In this document: piece after piece, positions 1 to 11,789 of the stretch
Layout of the letters: each line of letters begins with the position of its first letter
Numbering within the stretch: position 1 is the stretch's first letter
Assembly: GCA_002633025.1 (NCBI GenBank)
Contig: NMRB01000353.1
Location: 136,605-200,604, forward strand
DNA length: 64,000 bases
Reading direction: 5' to 3'
Origin: Notospermus geniculatus
Taxonomy: Eukaryota > Nemertea > Pilidiophora > Heteronemertea > Lineidae
The notes under the pieces: generated by a model
The model's database searches: none
The model's input: only the letters and a program-made list of their open reading frames with translations
Told to the model about the DNA's origin: nothing
Program-made: the position numbers and the translations under genes

Positions 1-690
1 GGCAATATGCGCGCAGGCCTTTCCATTGCATAATTTGGGACACACCCTCTTTCTTATAATTTGGGCTATTTTCACCGGCGCCACCTCTATTTTGTGTCTC
101 GAAGTACCCTTCGGAGAATACAAAACTCGCACATAAGAGTCTGGATTAGTTTGACCTTCTTTTAATCGAGTTGCTTGTGTGATTCAAGTAATTATTGAAT
201 TAATAATAAATAATGTGAATTATTGTGAATTATCAAAATAAAATGTTTATTTTGTGTTTTTCCATACAACATAAGACATTAACCAGGACTGGCCATGCTG
301 GTGGCAGACTAGTGGACAAGTGAGTGATACTCACTGCGTCAACAGACCGAATGACCAATGCCAGAGCCAGTGCCAATGCCAATGCCATGTTTTGAATCAA
401 CCCCGTCCCAAAACTATCTGTCATCAGCAGTGAAATTGTACTTTTTTATTCTGATACAACAGATATGGAAATAATAAATTTATAAGAAATATAATCAAGC
501 TCAAAACAAATCTATTTTAGAGTAACGAATTATTTCATTAATCTTGTAAAGAGATACATATGCAATAGTATTCGTAAAGTTCTGTCCTTATATAAAACCA
601 AAGAACTTAAAGAAAGCAAACATGCTAAACTCATGAAAAGCATACTCCAGGCAGAACTGGTCTGCCCAGTAAGACGCTCAGATCATCAAA
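1..690. other. Intergenic, no gene seen
   Basis: AT-rich sequence with no convincing exon. The first ~35 bases are an inverted partial copy of about 905-935 (shared core ATGCAATGGAAAGGCCTG), so a small inverted repeat spans the left edge. A short degenerate GCCAAT-type run lies at 355-390. No promoter or RNA gene recognised. Confidence 0.5.
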
Positions 691-691
691 T

Positions 692-997
692 TTGAGAAAC
701 AATGTGTCGGCCGATCCAATGCGACTTTGGCACTACCACATGGCAGGCTTGCTGCTACATGCATTGACACGGTCACCAGACACTAAGAGAGCCAGGCAAC
801 GCGAACATGAGATTGCAAAGATGGAGTTTTATTTCCTTTTGAATTACATTTTGGGCGCATGTCCCCAAATTAATATGGGCGCGTACGACGTTTACCGTCG
901 TATTATCCATGCAATGGAAAGGCCTGGCGCGACTGACTTAGTGCTCCTATTGCTGCATGCACTGACCAACTACAACTGGTATAGACCCTTCCTATAA
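692..997 (+). CDS. Candidate terminal exon, unknown protein
   Basis: An open frame of about 100 codons ends in TAA at 995-997. The first in-frame ATG is at about codon 10, so if real it is more likely a 3'-terminal exon than a whole gene; an AG acceptor-like site (CGCTCAG) lies just upstream near 680. The predicted peptide is amphipathic, with LLLHALT occurring near both ends (LLHALTRSPD and LLHALTNYNW), hinting at an internal duplication. I recognise no family. It sits between unremarkable AT-rich DNA and a microsatellite, with no neighbouring exon identified. It may be chance; conservation in a related genome would decide. Confidence 0.22.
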   Translation: MRNNVSADPMRLWHYHMAGLLLHALTRSPDTKRARQREHEIAKMEFYFLLNYILGACPQINMGAYDVYRRIIHAMERPGATDLVLLLLHALTNYNWYRPFL

Positions 998-1159
998 ATC
1001 AGTGGCCAATGTTGGAACTAACAGTTCCCCATTCTCAATGGAATTCAAGAACTGCAGTCAGCTGTGCATGTGAGGTTATTCTTCGCGTGGCCATTTGAAC
1101 GCTTCGCCCTGTTGTTCAGGTGTGGCTCATGTGGCTAATGCCCGGTTGCTAGCTCTGAC

Positions 1160-1186
1160 TAATAATAATAATAATAATAATAATAT
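1160..1186. repeat. AAT trinucleotide microsatellite
   Basis: About eight tandem AAT units followed by an AT-rich tail. Simple sequence repeat; no function inferred. Confidence 0.9.
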
Positions 1187-1370
1187 TTATTATATTTTAG
1201 TGCTAATTGAACGCTAAAAGCATTTTCTAAGCACTTTACAATGAAAACATTATATTGCATTGCATTGACATAAGATATAATTGATTTAAAACATTGAAGT
1301 TTAAAACATTGAGTTAAAACATTTGAAATAAAGAGTCTGATAAAACAGTCAACATTCAAATGATTTTTTA

Positions 1371-1775
1371 NAGTAAAACATGAATGGTATCCCTTTCCCG
1401 GTCATATTTGACACAAACAAGTCCTTCCCTGATGCAAACACGTGAATAGTATCCTTCTGATGTGAAGCTAGCGACGAAACGTTGTATTTTCCGCAAATTT
1501 CTGACCCCAAGCGACAGATCGAAGCTCTGAAGCCGCCATGTTTGCTCAGTTGATTCACCTCGCGCCCAGGTGCATCTGGTCACATACACTACGTATTTCG
1601 TGTACTTCGTTAATTTTCTCAGTTCCTGGAGGCGAGGTGACAGCGCAGCGAGAGCTCTGATTGGCCGCTCATCTCTCGGCGGCAATGCGAGTGGAAATGT
1701 GGGTAGTTTCAGGCAAGGGTGGATTGAGCGAGAGTAGGAGTGATAGGAACACTTGTCAGGGCAAGATGTCGGGAC
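1371..1775. repeat. 400-bp dispersed repeat, copy A
   Basis: This stretch (from AGTAAAACATGAATGG to GGGCAAGATGTC) recurs at 32716-33104 at high identity, differing by scattered substitutions and small indels, including a short segment missing from copy B. It begins directly after a single ambiguous base (N at 1371), so the left junction may be an assembly join. Several overlapping open frames occur on both strands but none looks like a known protein. It could be the 5' part of a retroelement or a duplicated host promoter/exon region; I cannot choose. Confidence 0.75.
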
Positions 1776-2257
1776 GGGACCCGAAGGCCAAGCAACTCCC
1801 TCAAGTACATGGGACTCTCCTCCAGATGTACAACTTTGTGAGCAATCAGGAGGATTTTGTACTCGATGCGCGATCTCACAGGCAGCCAGTGCAGTTCCTT
1901 TAAAGTCGACTCAAGTCGACTTCATGCCAAGCTCGACTTGCACAACCTGCACTCAACAAGTCGTGCTTAAGCCGTTGTAAACTCGGGTGAGGGGTGGTTA
2001 TAAGCGCGACTTATGACCGAATGCCTCATTTCGATGCTGAATTTCAAGGATGCAGACGGTTATTTGGATGTGTTGGACCAAAAATGTATTTTTGGTTGGA
2101 CGAAGTTGACGTAATGGCTGGTAGGGCCTATTCATAAAAACTAGCATATGCTTTTACTTCAAGTTTTGCAGTACATTTATCATTTATCATCCTTCTCCGT
2201 CAGCTTTGAACAGCCAAAGGAATCATTGTGTTACTGAGGATCACGGTACCAATCTAT

Positions 2258-2700
2258 AGCCCTTTTTACACGGTGAGTCTCGGGAAGGTGGAGGTAGGTG
2301 CAGGTAGGTGCAGGTCAGTTATTTTCCCGTGTAACAGCGAACCGACCTCCACCGGCCTTGTTCGGGATTGAGCACGCTCCCTGAGTGACATCCCTGGCGA
2401 AGTTGCTGTGAGTTACCTGCGAAGAAATCACGCGCGAGATTTCTCAAGCACTGCTCATGCTGTTAGAAGCATGGTTTTTCGATTTTTTGTGATTATTTCC
2501 GGGATTTTTTACTTAATACGTAACTGTAAATGTTGATACACGCCATCTAGTGGCACGCATTTGAATGAACCGACCTCGAACTAGATCGAGGTGGGTTCGG
2601 TAACCCGCACCGTGTAAAAGCGATCAATCCATCCTGAACCGAACCCGCCCGAGGAGGTTGGAGGTAGGTTTCCTCGAACCAGCACCGTGTAAAAAGGGCT
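2258..2700. mobile_element. PIF/Harbinger-like MITE (443 bp)
   Basis: Terminal inverted repeats read AGCCCTTTTTACACGGTG at the left and its complement at the right (CACCGTGTAAAAAGGGCT). The flanks repeat TAT (2255-2257 and 2701-2703), a 3-bp target duplication. No coding capacity is seen. The AGCC...GGCT ends resemble those of the TAA/TTA-flanked MITEs elsewhere in the window. Confidence 0.8.
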
Positions 2701-2703
2701 TAT

Positions 2704-3462
2704 AGCACTGCTCAGCGTCTTTACCAGATACGACTCATGATCATCATCACCAAAGATAAAAACGTTTCTTACGTTTTAACGCTTTTTCAGCTGCAACGAT
2801 CCTGCCGACTGCAGCGCGGCTCGAAGTCTTTTTCAGCTACGGCGCTCAAGATCACACAACGTATTTTGTAACATCTTCATTTGCGGATATAACAGCCCAT
2901 AAAGGTACCCAATCAATATGACAGTCTCACGACATGCGTAGTACGACTATAAAGTGAAAGTAGGATTTTCACACAAAGAGTATATGTTAGGGCTGCGTCG
3001 GGCTCGCAGTGCACATCGCATCCGGTTTATCAGTTTCTGCACGACTTTCGGCAGGATTAATTTCACAATTACGATCAGGATTAGTTTAATTGAGGACTCG
3101 TGAACGACACTCGGCAAAAACCATCCCAAAGCACCCAGTCAGTACCCGATTTAGCTAATCTTCACTGCGAGTCTTTCTATTTCCATTTTTCTGAAGACAT
3201 TTAGAATTGGTTTGGAAACTGAATCCAACGAAGGCCTCTTGTTGGAGAGTTGGAGAGGTATAGCCTGCATGTAGGCCTACCTTCTGGGCCCTTTCTCAGG
3301 TTTAACTCACATCAGAGGGGCCGGGGCAATTCCCTTGAACTCAAGTAGAATTCAGACTTTGCATTTTATCAGACTGGATTTCAATAACAACCCAGCCCCC
3401 AACCACCACCACCGCCTTTTTTTAACATATAATCAATTTCGGTTTCTCCACAATCTGCGGTC
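2704..3462. other. Intergenic, no gene seen
   Basis: No exon, RNA gene or clear repeat recognised. Short open frames are present on both strands but have no protein-like composition. Confidence 0.45.
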
Positions 3463-3465
3463 TAA

Positions 3466-3619
3466 AGCCGCCCATACACGGCGCAATATTATTGCACAAT
3501 ATGGGGCCCAAATGGGTGGTCGTGTGCTTTTCGCATGATGGGTAGAAGAAAGATTGGCAATAATATTGCCCGTTGTGATCCTCATATTGTGCAATAATAT
3601 TGATCGTGTATGGGCCGCT
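3466..3619. mobile_element. Hairpin MITE with TAA target duplication
   Basis: 154-bp element with ~35-bp inverted repeats (AGCCGCCCATACACGG at the left, complement at the right, then CAATATTATTGCACAATATG in both arms). Flanked by TAA at 3463-3465 and 3620-3622, the classic PIF/Harbinger 3-bp target duplication. Non-coding. Confidence 0.85.
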
Positions 3620-3791
3620 TAAGACAGGATGATTTTTTTTTCACAGGTCAATTTGTCAGCCCAAAAAATTGAATGCAAAAGGCGACGAATCTTTGTTTAC
3701 CAACACTCATTTCCTGCATTCTGATTGGCTGTGAGGGCAATGTTTACAAGCATCATCCTTCTGTTTAAAAAACGACTGTCGATTCGCTTTA

Positions 3792-3922
3792 AGGCCAGCG
3801 CACACGTTCAATAAAATGCTGGCGATCAGGGGGGGGGGGCGACTGCACAAGCGACTGAAAATGGCGCTGCTGATTGGCTCAAATCTAGTCGCCTGCATTT
3901 TGTTGAACGTGTGCGCTGCCCT
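3792..3922. mobile_element. Hairpin MITE with TTA target duplication
   Basis: 131-bp element, ends AGGCCAGCGCACACGTTCAA and its imperfect complement, flanked by TTA on both sides (3789-3791, 3923-3925). It contains a run of ten Gs. PIF/Harbinger-type by target duplication; non-coding. Confidence 0.82.
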
Positions 3923-3997
3923 TTACGTGACCTGGTGAAAATGCAAGTTTTTCACCATTTCCTTAAAATATAACAACAATAGTGGATCAGCAGTTAG

Positions 3998-4246
3998 TGT
4001 ATCCTCAGCGCCCTCACTCTCCGCTAGTGTTGGGAGTATTGGGGGAAAAACCGGCACAGAGCCGAGAAACACAGAAGAGAGGAGGACACAAAACGGGAGG
4101 GGCGGGTGGGGCGCGAATTTCCAAGAACATCCACTCCAAGAATAAACGGCTGAGCACCGAAAGGTACGGGATCGCCGGACCCAGGCGCCGCCAGTGCACA
4201 AAAGACGCCGATTACACTATTCGTCGTGTGAGGGCGCTGAGGATGT
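3998..4246. mobile_element. Small element with ATCCTCAGCGCCCTCA ends
   Basis: Left end reads TGTATCCTCAGCGCCCTCAC and right end is the inverse (GTGAGGGCGCTGAGGAT), giving terminal inverted repeats. About 65 bp of its left end and 55 bp of its right end recur at the ends of the larger neighbour at 4248-5630, so both belong to one family and abut through a TTAG spacer. Confidence 0.65.
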
Positions 4247-4247
4247 T

Positions 4248-5630
4248 AGTGTATCCTCAGCGCCCTCACTCTCCGCTAGTGTTGGGAGTATTGGGGGAAA
4301 AAACGGCACAGAGCTAGAGTTCTAGAGGGGGAAACAATACATTTACCATTACCACCACCACAATTTCTCCCCATTTCCTCCCATTAACCCCCATTACTCC
4401 CATTACTCCCCAAAACTCGCTCAAAACTTAATGCATGCCACCAACTTCACGTACAAACGTGGTACATTAATTACCGTGGCATGGCGGAGGCCGAGGGCCC
4501 TCTCCAGTCCGATCGCCTAACTTGTACCATAATGGCGGCTTCCAGATATCTAATATCGTTCGCCGCACTAAACTGATGTAAACCAATTTCCCCCAATCCG
4601 GGTTGTAGATAAATGAACCCTAACTTTATCTTGAAAAATGACCAGACTAGAAAGGACCCTCAACCTCCACCTCGCGCGGAAAAGATCCACTGGGGCGTCT
4701 AGAGTCCCCTGAGGCGAAGGATGATGGTTCCTGTCAGAAAACGATTACTATTAAACAAACTTTAAACAGCGGCATCGTCAAAAGGGGTTAATAATCCCAC
4801 TACACTATAAAACACACGGCTGACTCAAAAACCCTGGCACAAAACGCGTCCACTCATGCGAAATAACGCGTGGACAAACACCTGTTGATAAGCACCCAAC
4901 CCTGCAAGAACAAATGCCCCGTGAACAAAACGTAATTCCACCAATATGTTGCGCAATCCAGCAGACTAACACCCATTTGCACTACAACCAAAACGTTGTG
5001 TCGGCACCATGCGAAGCCAGAAAACACCCAATGCTTGCAGCTAATCTAATACCCATGTGCTCAGAGGAGATCCTACACAAGAACACCCCACAGCCATGAC
5101 TTTCCTGGCAAACCTTTGGCATATCAGGGGAATGTCCCAAACCACCAATATCACCACTCTAAAACCGTATTTACCCCATGGGATACTCACAGGAGTAAAC
5201 CAATCAACATATCATATCTCTTTAGCCGGACACCTCCCACGGCACACCTCACAGGAGAAACCTGACTATTATCCCACAGCTCGAAAGCTGGACATATCCC
5301 ACGGCAAACCCACAGGGGAGAGCCGGACAAATTATCCCACAGCTCGAAAGCCGGACATATCCCACGGCAAACCCACAGGGGAGAGCCGGACAATCATCCC
5401 ACAGCTCGAAAGCCGGACATATCCCACGGCAATCCCCCAGGGGAGAGCCGGACAAGCACAAACATCACGGAAAAGAAACCAAAACGCCAATAATCAGACC
5501 GATAAATCAAAAAAGGATTAGCGAAAACTCGCGGGAACAGGAGGAAAGCAAGGGACGACCGCACAGGTGGACGTCCAGTGCACAAAAGACCCCGATTACA
5601 CTATTCGTCGTGTGAGGGCGCTGAGGATGA
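4248..5630. mobile_element. 1.4-kb non-autonomous element of the same family
   Basis: Begins TGTATCCTCAGCGCCCTCAC near 4249 and ends GTGTGAGGGCGCTGAGGATG near 5629, matching the ends of the 249-bp element beside it. The interior is non-coding apart from low-complexity CCATTA-rich sequence (4340-4410) and a 62-bp minisatellite (5276-5462). The superfamily is not determined. Confidence 0.6.
5276..5462. repeat. 62-63 bp minisatellite, three copies
   Basis: Units start ACAGCTCGAAAG at about 5276, 5339 and 5401 and share CCGGACATATCCCACGGCAA; a degenerate partial unit precedes them. The open frames here read as repetitive peptides only because of the tandem array. Confidence 0.9.
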
Positions 5631-5756
5631 CGTTTAATCGTCACCGCAGTGAATTTAGATGACGAGACATTTTACGGGACACCCTGTCGAGGTGCGTGAG
5701 CGTGAGTAGGCCCTTGTAAGTAGGCCGATATTTTTCAGTGTTAGGGGAACACTCAG

Positions 5757-6304
5757 CTTAGTCTACACGACACAACATTAGATATCCAATTAGGTTTGGT
5801 TTTGTTGGAAGACATGTGCTGTATCGTTCGGACAGGCTCATTCCACACTCTCCAACCATGTGCCAACAGCAACCAACATGTTGGAAAAGGAATAAACATG
5901 CTTATTCTTTTTCAACAACACCTAGATTGTGTGATGTTGGATCGTGTGTAGTTTGGTCCCCGAACCCACCGCTGGGGCTAAGAGGGTTCGGTATTGGCCT
6001 CGTTTGACCTTGACCCCATTCACCAGATCGATGTGTCTGACGTCACAGAGGATAGGCTGCTTCCCGGTTCCAACATACCGTGAGCTATGTTGGGATTGCG
6101 AACCAGTCTATATTGTGTGACGTCAGACACACAGGATCCTGTGTGTGAGGTCAAGGTCAAACGAGGCCGATACCGAACCCACTTAGCCCTAGCGGTGGGT
6201 TTTGGAACCAAACTAGATCGTGTGGACAGCCTCATGAAACAAGATCAAACTTGGACCAACATGAAAGTTGGATGTTCCTGAAGTTGTATAGTGTAGACTA
6301 TGCT
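5757..6304. repeat. Foldback element
   Basis: Outer arms match in inverse orientation (TAGTCTACACGA near 5761; complement near 6290), and inner arms pair about 5938-5985 with 6185-6225 (AACCCACCGCTGGGGCTAA against its complement). Inverted-repeat DNA with no coding potential; probably a MITE. Confidence 0.6.
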
Positions 6305-6561
6305 TCACAGATGGCATCTGTGTGTGCTGCCCTCCTGTTATTGTCTGATGGAATAAGCTGGACTTGACAATAGACACACAGAGAAATCTATCGATCTATC
6401 TGCCAGGGTTTTGACACACATAGGAACACTGGCAGGTGGGCAGTTCCGCGGTCACGGACGTGATGTTTTCACTTATTCAGTGCTGTCTCTGCAAATTTTG
6501 GAACCACAGAAAGATGTAATACCCTGCACCATGTCAGACTCTTGTCCTTCTATGCCCCTGG

Positions 6562-7080
6562 TATGAATTAAGTTCGTTGTGATTCATAATCAGTTCACTG
6601 TTTGCAAATTAGTTGCGTCACGGATGTGACATCGCACATGCAACTAATTCGCAAACAGTGCACTAATAGTGAGTTTTCGCAAACCTGACGAAAAATGAAG
6701 TACGAAATACGAAATTGGACTTCACTTCAAGGATCAAATGTATTTCTGGAGATGGTTGGTGCCACAAATTTCGCCTGCTGCAAGTGCGTCTTTAAGCGTA
6801 TGATGCAAGACCGATAGAGTTGCGGTGTATATTACACTTGGAAATTTATCTTTCGTTTCCACTTCGTAGCTACGTTTAAAAATTCGAGGCGCACCAAAAC
6901 TCTCTCGGTCTTACATGATATGCTGAAAGATGCTCTGGCAGCAGGGATATTTTTGGCACCAACCATCTCCTAAAATACATTAGATCATGGGAATGAAGTA
7001 AAATGTCGCATTTCGTACTTCGTGTTTCGTCAGGTTTGCGAAAACTCACTATTTATGAATCACAACGAACTTAATTCATA
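6562..7080. repeat. Outer foldback carrying a nested MITE
   Basis: The left arm ATGAATTAAGTTCGTTGTGA pairs with its complement ending at 7080. A separate hairpin at about 6592-6664 (CACTGTTTGCRAATTAGTTG arms) follows the left arm. The MITE at 6668-7050 sits inside, so this is an element within an element. Confidence 0.75.
6668..7050. mobile_element. Long-TIR MITE, family shared with 20780-21165
   Basis: Arms of ~150 bp begin AGTGAGTTTTCGCAAACCTG and are inverted at the right end. A relative with clearly the same arms (GACTTCACTTC..., TCTCCTGAAATACATTA) lies at 20780-21165. Non-coding. Confidence 0.8.
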
Positions 7081-7643
7081 GCACAGGCAGGGTACTTAAT
7101 GGTCCTTTGGTGCCATGAGTTGCAGAGATTGCACTGAACAAGTGAAAATATTTCCTGAATTTTACCGTGGACTTGCCCCGATGTAACACCTGTATTTGAA
7201 ATGCCCATGCAGACAACCTATCTGCAGGCTATCTCAAACTTCGAGAAATAAGTCTGAAGTCTTAGTGACGTTTTGGACACTAGGTGATTTGGGGGGGGGG
7301 GGTCGTGTCTCGTTGTCGCCTGGGCTTTACAAGCACGGGATATCACCAATACAGAGACCCAGACTTTCCCTTTAAATCAGAAGGCCTTCCCGTGTAATGT
7401 GTTGACACCATCAGCAGACTGCCCCTTTAAATGTTACCGTTCAGTCAGAATACGCTTTGTTAGAAAACATCCGGTCTGGTAGTCATGCCCATGAGGATAT
7501 TCACCCTTTGCCAATTCAGGCCAGTGGGTCAAGAAACTTCAGCATACAGTGCCATGTAGGCCTAAAACATGAACGGTTGCTTCCATGAAAAATATTTAGG
7601 AAACATCGAATAACAAATTGTTACAACTTTGTGGCAACATCTA

Positions 7644-8443
7644 CAGTCGTCCTCAAATTTATTCATACCCCATGAAAAATTATAGGAAAAATACTTAAAA
7701 ATACAAATGAGCTGAACTGGCACGTCTTAGGCTTCATTGAGTGACATTTAATTGGAATGTACAGAGATTTAAAAAATACGGCAAAAATATCACAGAGATA
7801 TCACAATTTCAAAATATCATGAAACACTCAACTTTTTAAAATTACAAATATCTGATTCGAAATCGATATCATATCATCCTATGACCAATTCTAAAAACTG
7901 CAATGAAGAAAGTTTTCGAAAATCTCACTTCGATTTTGTGAAATTGCAAAATATCATTTGAATTTTCACATTTGATATTTTGATAATTTCAAGAATTTTT
8001 AAAAAAATCGAGCGCCATCAGGCCCACATAGTCAAATGAAAAAGATTCCAACTTAATTTTCTGACTTGTTCAATCATACGAGATAATGGCAAAAAATGAA
8101 GAAAAAAGCACCGAAATCACAAATTTTTAAAAAATTATACCGCTAAAACGAAGTGGTATATCGATGCCAAAATTTCTTCACAAAGTTTCCATGATAAGGT
8201 AGTAGGCCTATGATATGAAATTAATTTCGAATCAAATATTTGAAATTTTCAAAAGTTAGGTTTTTCATGATATTTTGGAATTGTGATATCTTTGTGATAT
8301 TTTGCCAATAATTTTCAATCTGTGTACATTTCGACTAAAAGTCATTAAATGAGGCCCAAGACGTGCAAGTGCAACTGATAATTATTTTCTAAATATTTTT
8401 CCCGTAATTTTTCATGGGGTATGAATAAATTTGAGGACGACTG
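7644..8443. mobile_element. Tc1/mariner-like foldback (800 bp)
   Basis: Ends read CAGTCGTCCTCAAATTTATT and its complement, with TA on both sides (7642-7643, 8444-8445). Inverted similarity runs deep into the element (e.g. CATGATATTTTG..., GACGTGC), and it is very AT-rich. TA duplication and CAGT ends fit the Tc1/mariner superfamily; no transposase is present. Confidence 0.85.
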
Positions 8444-8577
8444 TATATTTTCCAACATCAAACGATGAATTCGCATAAAGAATTTGCAAACATTGAATGA
8501 AAAATGTAAACATTGAATGATGAATGAAACATTGCATGAAAAATAAAATTATTGAATACTGCAACACAATACATGTA

Positions 8578-9555
8578 CACTCTTGTAGGAAAATAAAAGG
8601 ACAGCAAGTTATCCTAAATATCTCAAAAACCACTGGAGCTACAGCAATGGTATTTGCACCCAGTCTGTAGCAACATGTTGGGCATAGAACCCTGGTGTTT
8701 TCACAAAAATCAATTTTAATTAATTAGAGAAAAATGACATTTTATAAAATCACTTTTTTGACAATTTTTGAAAAATCGTCCGATTTCAAATTTTCTTTCT
8801 TCATTATATTCAACTTGCCTGACTGACCAACATCTGCAACTTATCCTTTTTAGAATCTCACGAGAAAATGCCTTTTTTGGCATTTTTCAGCAAAAATAAT
8901 TCCCACTCAGACAGTCATCTGGAAACACCTGTGGGACAGCCCCTCTTTAGGATTTTATACTCTGAAGAGCAGGCCTAGGCAGTTCCAGTTCAGTTCTCAC
9001 GTTATGCACCAAATGAGAAGTGACACTGACTTCAACCCATGTCTGTTCAGTGCAAAACCTCATCAATGCCATGAATTGGCTTTTATTGTAAAAGGAAGTT
9101 ACGTCATACTGTCAATATAACAAGGGTCTTGGGAGACCACAGGTTTTGTTGATCACTGTCTGTTATGACAACAAGATTCCCGGCTAAGAGGGCTGTCCTA
9201 GAGGTGTTGTCCGTTTGACTGTATGAGTGGGATTTATTTTGCTGAAAAATGCAAAAAGAGGCACTTTCTCTTGATATTTTAAAAGGGAAAAGTTGCAGAT
9301 GTTGGTCAGTCAGTCAAGTGGAATGTAATGAAGAAAGAAAATTTGAAATCGGACGATTTTTCAAAAATTGTGAAAAAAGTCATTTTACAAAATGTCATTT
9401 TTCTCTTAATTAATTAAAATTGATTTTTGTCAAAACACCAGGGTTCTATGCCCAACATGTTGCTACAGACTGGGTGCAAATACCATTGCTGTAGCTCCAG
9501 TGGTTTTTGAGATATTTAGGATAACTTGCTGTCCTTTTACTTTCCTACAAGAGTG
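8578..9555. mobile_element. TA-flanked foldback, copy 1 (978 bp)
   Basis: Ends are CACTCTTGTAGGAAAATAAA and its complement, flanked by TA within GTACATG-type sequence. Inverted arms of ~350 bp contain CAACATGTTGGGCATAGAAC. A second copy lies at 25915-26884 with its unique centre in the opposite orientation. No coding potential; Tc1/mariner-like by target site. Confidence 0.87.
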
Positions 9556-9574
9556 TACATGCCATATGACATAG

Positions 9575-9800
9575 CTGATATAATACAAGAAGTCGATTTC
9601 CAGAAGTTGGTAATTTTCGACCCAAACGGGTCTTCCTCAGCCTGGACAATTCCTTGTGAAAACTTCAGAAAAGACTGAAAAGGCCATTATTTATTTTGAG
9701 TCTTTTCTGAAGTTTTCACAAGGAATTGTCCAGGCTGAGGAAGACCCGTTTGCGTCGAAAATTACCAACTTCTGGAAATCGACTTCTTGTATTATATCAG
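9575..9800. repeat. 226-bp near-perfect palindrome with hammerhead-like cores
   Basis: The left arm (from CTGATATAATACAAGAAGTC) is repeated in inverse orientation and ends at 9800; the loop is only ~20 bp around 9680-9700. Each arm contains a core of the form CTGAGGA, then a stem-loop GACCC-GTTT-GGGTC (GCGTC in the right arm), then GAAA: plus strand 9735-9760, minus strand 9615-9640. This matches the CUGANGA-stem II-GAAA layout of hammerhead ribozymes found in Penelope-like elements. Activity is unknown. Confidence 0.75.
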
Positions 9801-9861
9801 TTCATGTGTCGACATTTGTGCTTTGCTTTGTGACACAGCTGATAAATGCTTTCGCATATGT

Positions 9862-10838
9862 ATATTTATTTTTCGTAAGTCAGGCGCCCGACTTACAATG
9901 TATAACTCGGGCGCCCGACTTACGAAAGGCCATTATTTATTTTTTCATAAGGCGGGCGACTTATAAAAAAATAAGACCGGGTTTATTTATCGAGCCGCTC
10001 GATGAATAAGCACTACTTTCGGTCTTATTTGTCAAGCCGCTCAATGAGGAGTACGTGGATTCAGTGTTATTTATCGAGATAGCTTGACAAACAGGCTTCA
10101 AATTCAGCATTGTTCGTCGAGCTGGCAATACAGACACGCCTCCTCATGAATATGCAATGGCTTCAGCTTGTTTAGTTCGGAAGTCGGCAGTGCGGTGGTG
10201 CTTCATTGCTCGCAACATGGGGATCTCCGAAGCCAGTTTATCCTTTTTTCAACCCTTGTTTCTGTGTGATGGCCCCAATCTTAAACACTGTATGTCGCAT
10301 GCCTAGCTTCAGACTCTCGGTTTTCGTCAGTCTCAAGATTAATCCGCTGGGGTTTGTGGGTCAGAATCTGCCGGTGAGTCCGAACACCAGGGTGTGCCCA
10401 GCAGGATGATGCGACGATTCTCTAGACGATTTTATCAGTGTCACCACTAAGAAAAAATTAATTAACAGTTGTTCTATGTAGAAATTTGGAAAGGTCAACA
10501 TAATATTTTCTAAGAAAAGGAAACAAGAAAAAGAAAAAAAAAGAAAAAATATCATGGCCACACGGGAATCGAACCCTCGACCTCAGGGGTGTAGGCCCCA
10601 CATCTTTGCAATGTGCCAGTCAATACACTGAAGACAGCGGTCGAGTATTTATCACCTGGTTCTGGAAATACGGGCAGCTCGCCGTTTAAGCCCGATTTTG
10701 CGTACTGTTTAGCGAGCCGGGCTTGATAAATAGCCACTTCGAAAAAATAAATAATAGCCCTTCGTAAGTCGGACGCCTGAGTTAAGACATGTAAGTCGGG
10801 CGCCTGACTTACGAAAAATAAAAATATGATGGCCTTTA
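9862..10838. repeat. Foldback element with GGCGCC-rich arms
   Basis: The left arm (TTTTTCGTAAGTCAGGCGCC and a second near-copy to about 9955) pairs with 10739-10830 in inverse orientation. The interior carries repeated CGAGCCGCTCGATGAATAAG-type motifs and a tRNA-like segment on the minus strand. No host exon seen. Confidence 0.65.
10555..10642 (-). repeat. tRNA-like segment, possible SINE head
   Basis: The minus strand holds a perfect B-box-like GGTTCGATTCC and a seven-base loop CCTACAC between complementary GGGG/CCCC arms, but no matching 5' acceptor strand. This is a tRNA-derived relic rather than a functional tRNA. It lies inside the foldback at 9862-10838. Confidence 0.4.
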
Positions 10839-11004
10839 TCACCCACCCTAAAAAAAATCACCGATCAAAATAATCCGAATCGCTGCCTTCATCCTTGCGA
10901 AAAAGGATCGTACTAGACATCACATCTTCCCATACAGGATTCGATGGCTAAATCAAGCCCAAAATGCATCAGTTATTGCGGAACGCAGAGGCACTGTACA
11001 TGTA

Positions 11005-11787
11005 CACTCATGGTCATAAGTTTATGGACACCAGTTTTTTACATTTTCTCAACAACAGTGCGGTGAAGAACAACCAAATTTTTACCAAGTATGGAGAATT
11101 TCGTTGGCTATAGAATGGTGATAATTTTGTTATCAAGGCTGGTTACGTAATCAAGTTATTACATAATTTGGAGAGGCATCTTTTTCGGACTTCATTTTAC
11201 GAAGTTTTGTTTCTTTTTTAGTCCAATATCATGCAACAGTCAAACCTAAGACAAACTGTGAAGAAACTTTTTAAAAATCTTGAGATTTTTCGATTTTTCA
11301 TGATTTTGAAGTGGAATCGTGTTCAGTTCACAATGACACAGTGATTTCTGATTTTCAAAAGAGAAATCCCACTTCCTCAAGCAGTGAAAAAAATTCTTTT
11401 CTGCAAGATATCTTACAGCAGTGAATCCTAACATATTACAATGAAAAATGAGGAAAAACGTGAAAATACCAAAATATCGACATTTTGAGATATCATGAAA
11501 ACGAAATGTGGTTTTCACAAAATTTCTTCACAGATTGTCTTAGGTTTGACCGTTGCACGATATAGACCTAAAACAGAATCGAAAATTCAAAAAATGAAAA
11601 AGTCGAAAAAAGATGTCTCTCAAAATTATGCAATATCTTGATTATGTAAACAGCCTTAATAACGAAATTGTCACCATTCTATAGCCAACGAAATCCTCCA
11701 TATTTGATGAAAATTTGGCTGTTTTTCACCGCACTGTTGTTGAGAAAATGTAAAAAACTGGTGTCCATAAACTTATGACCATGAGTG
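11005..11787. mobile_element. Tc1/mariner-like foldback (783 bp)
   Basis: Ends CACTCATGGTCATAAGTTTA and complement, flanked by TA (11003-11004, 11788-11789). Arms longer than 60 bp include CTCAACAACAGTGCGGTGAA. Non-coding. Confidence 0.87.
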
Positions 11788-11789
11788 TA

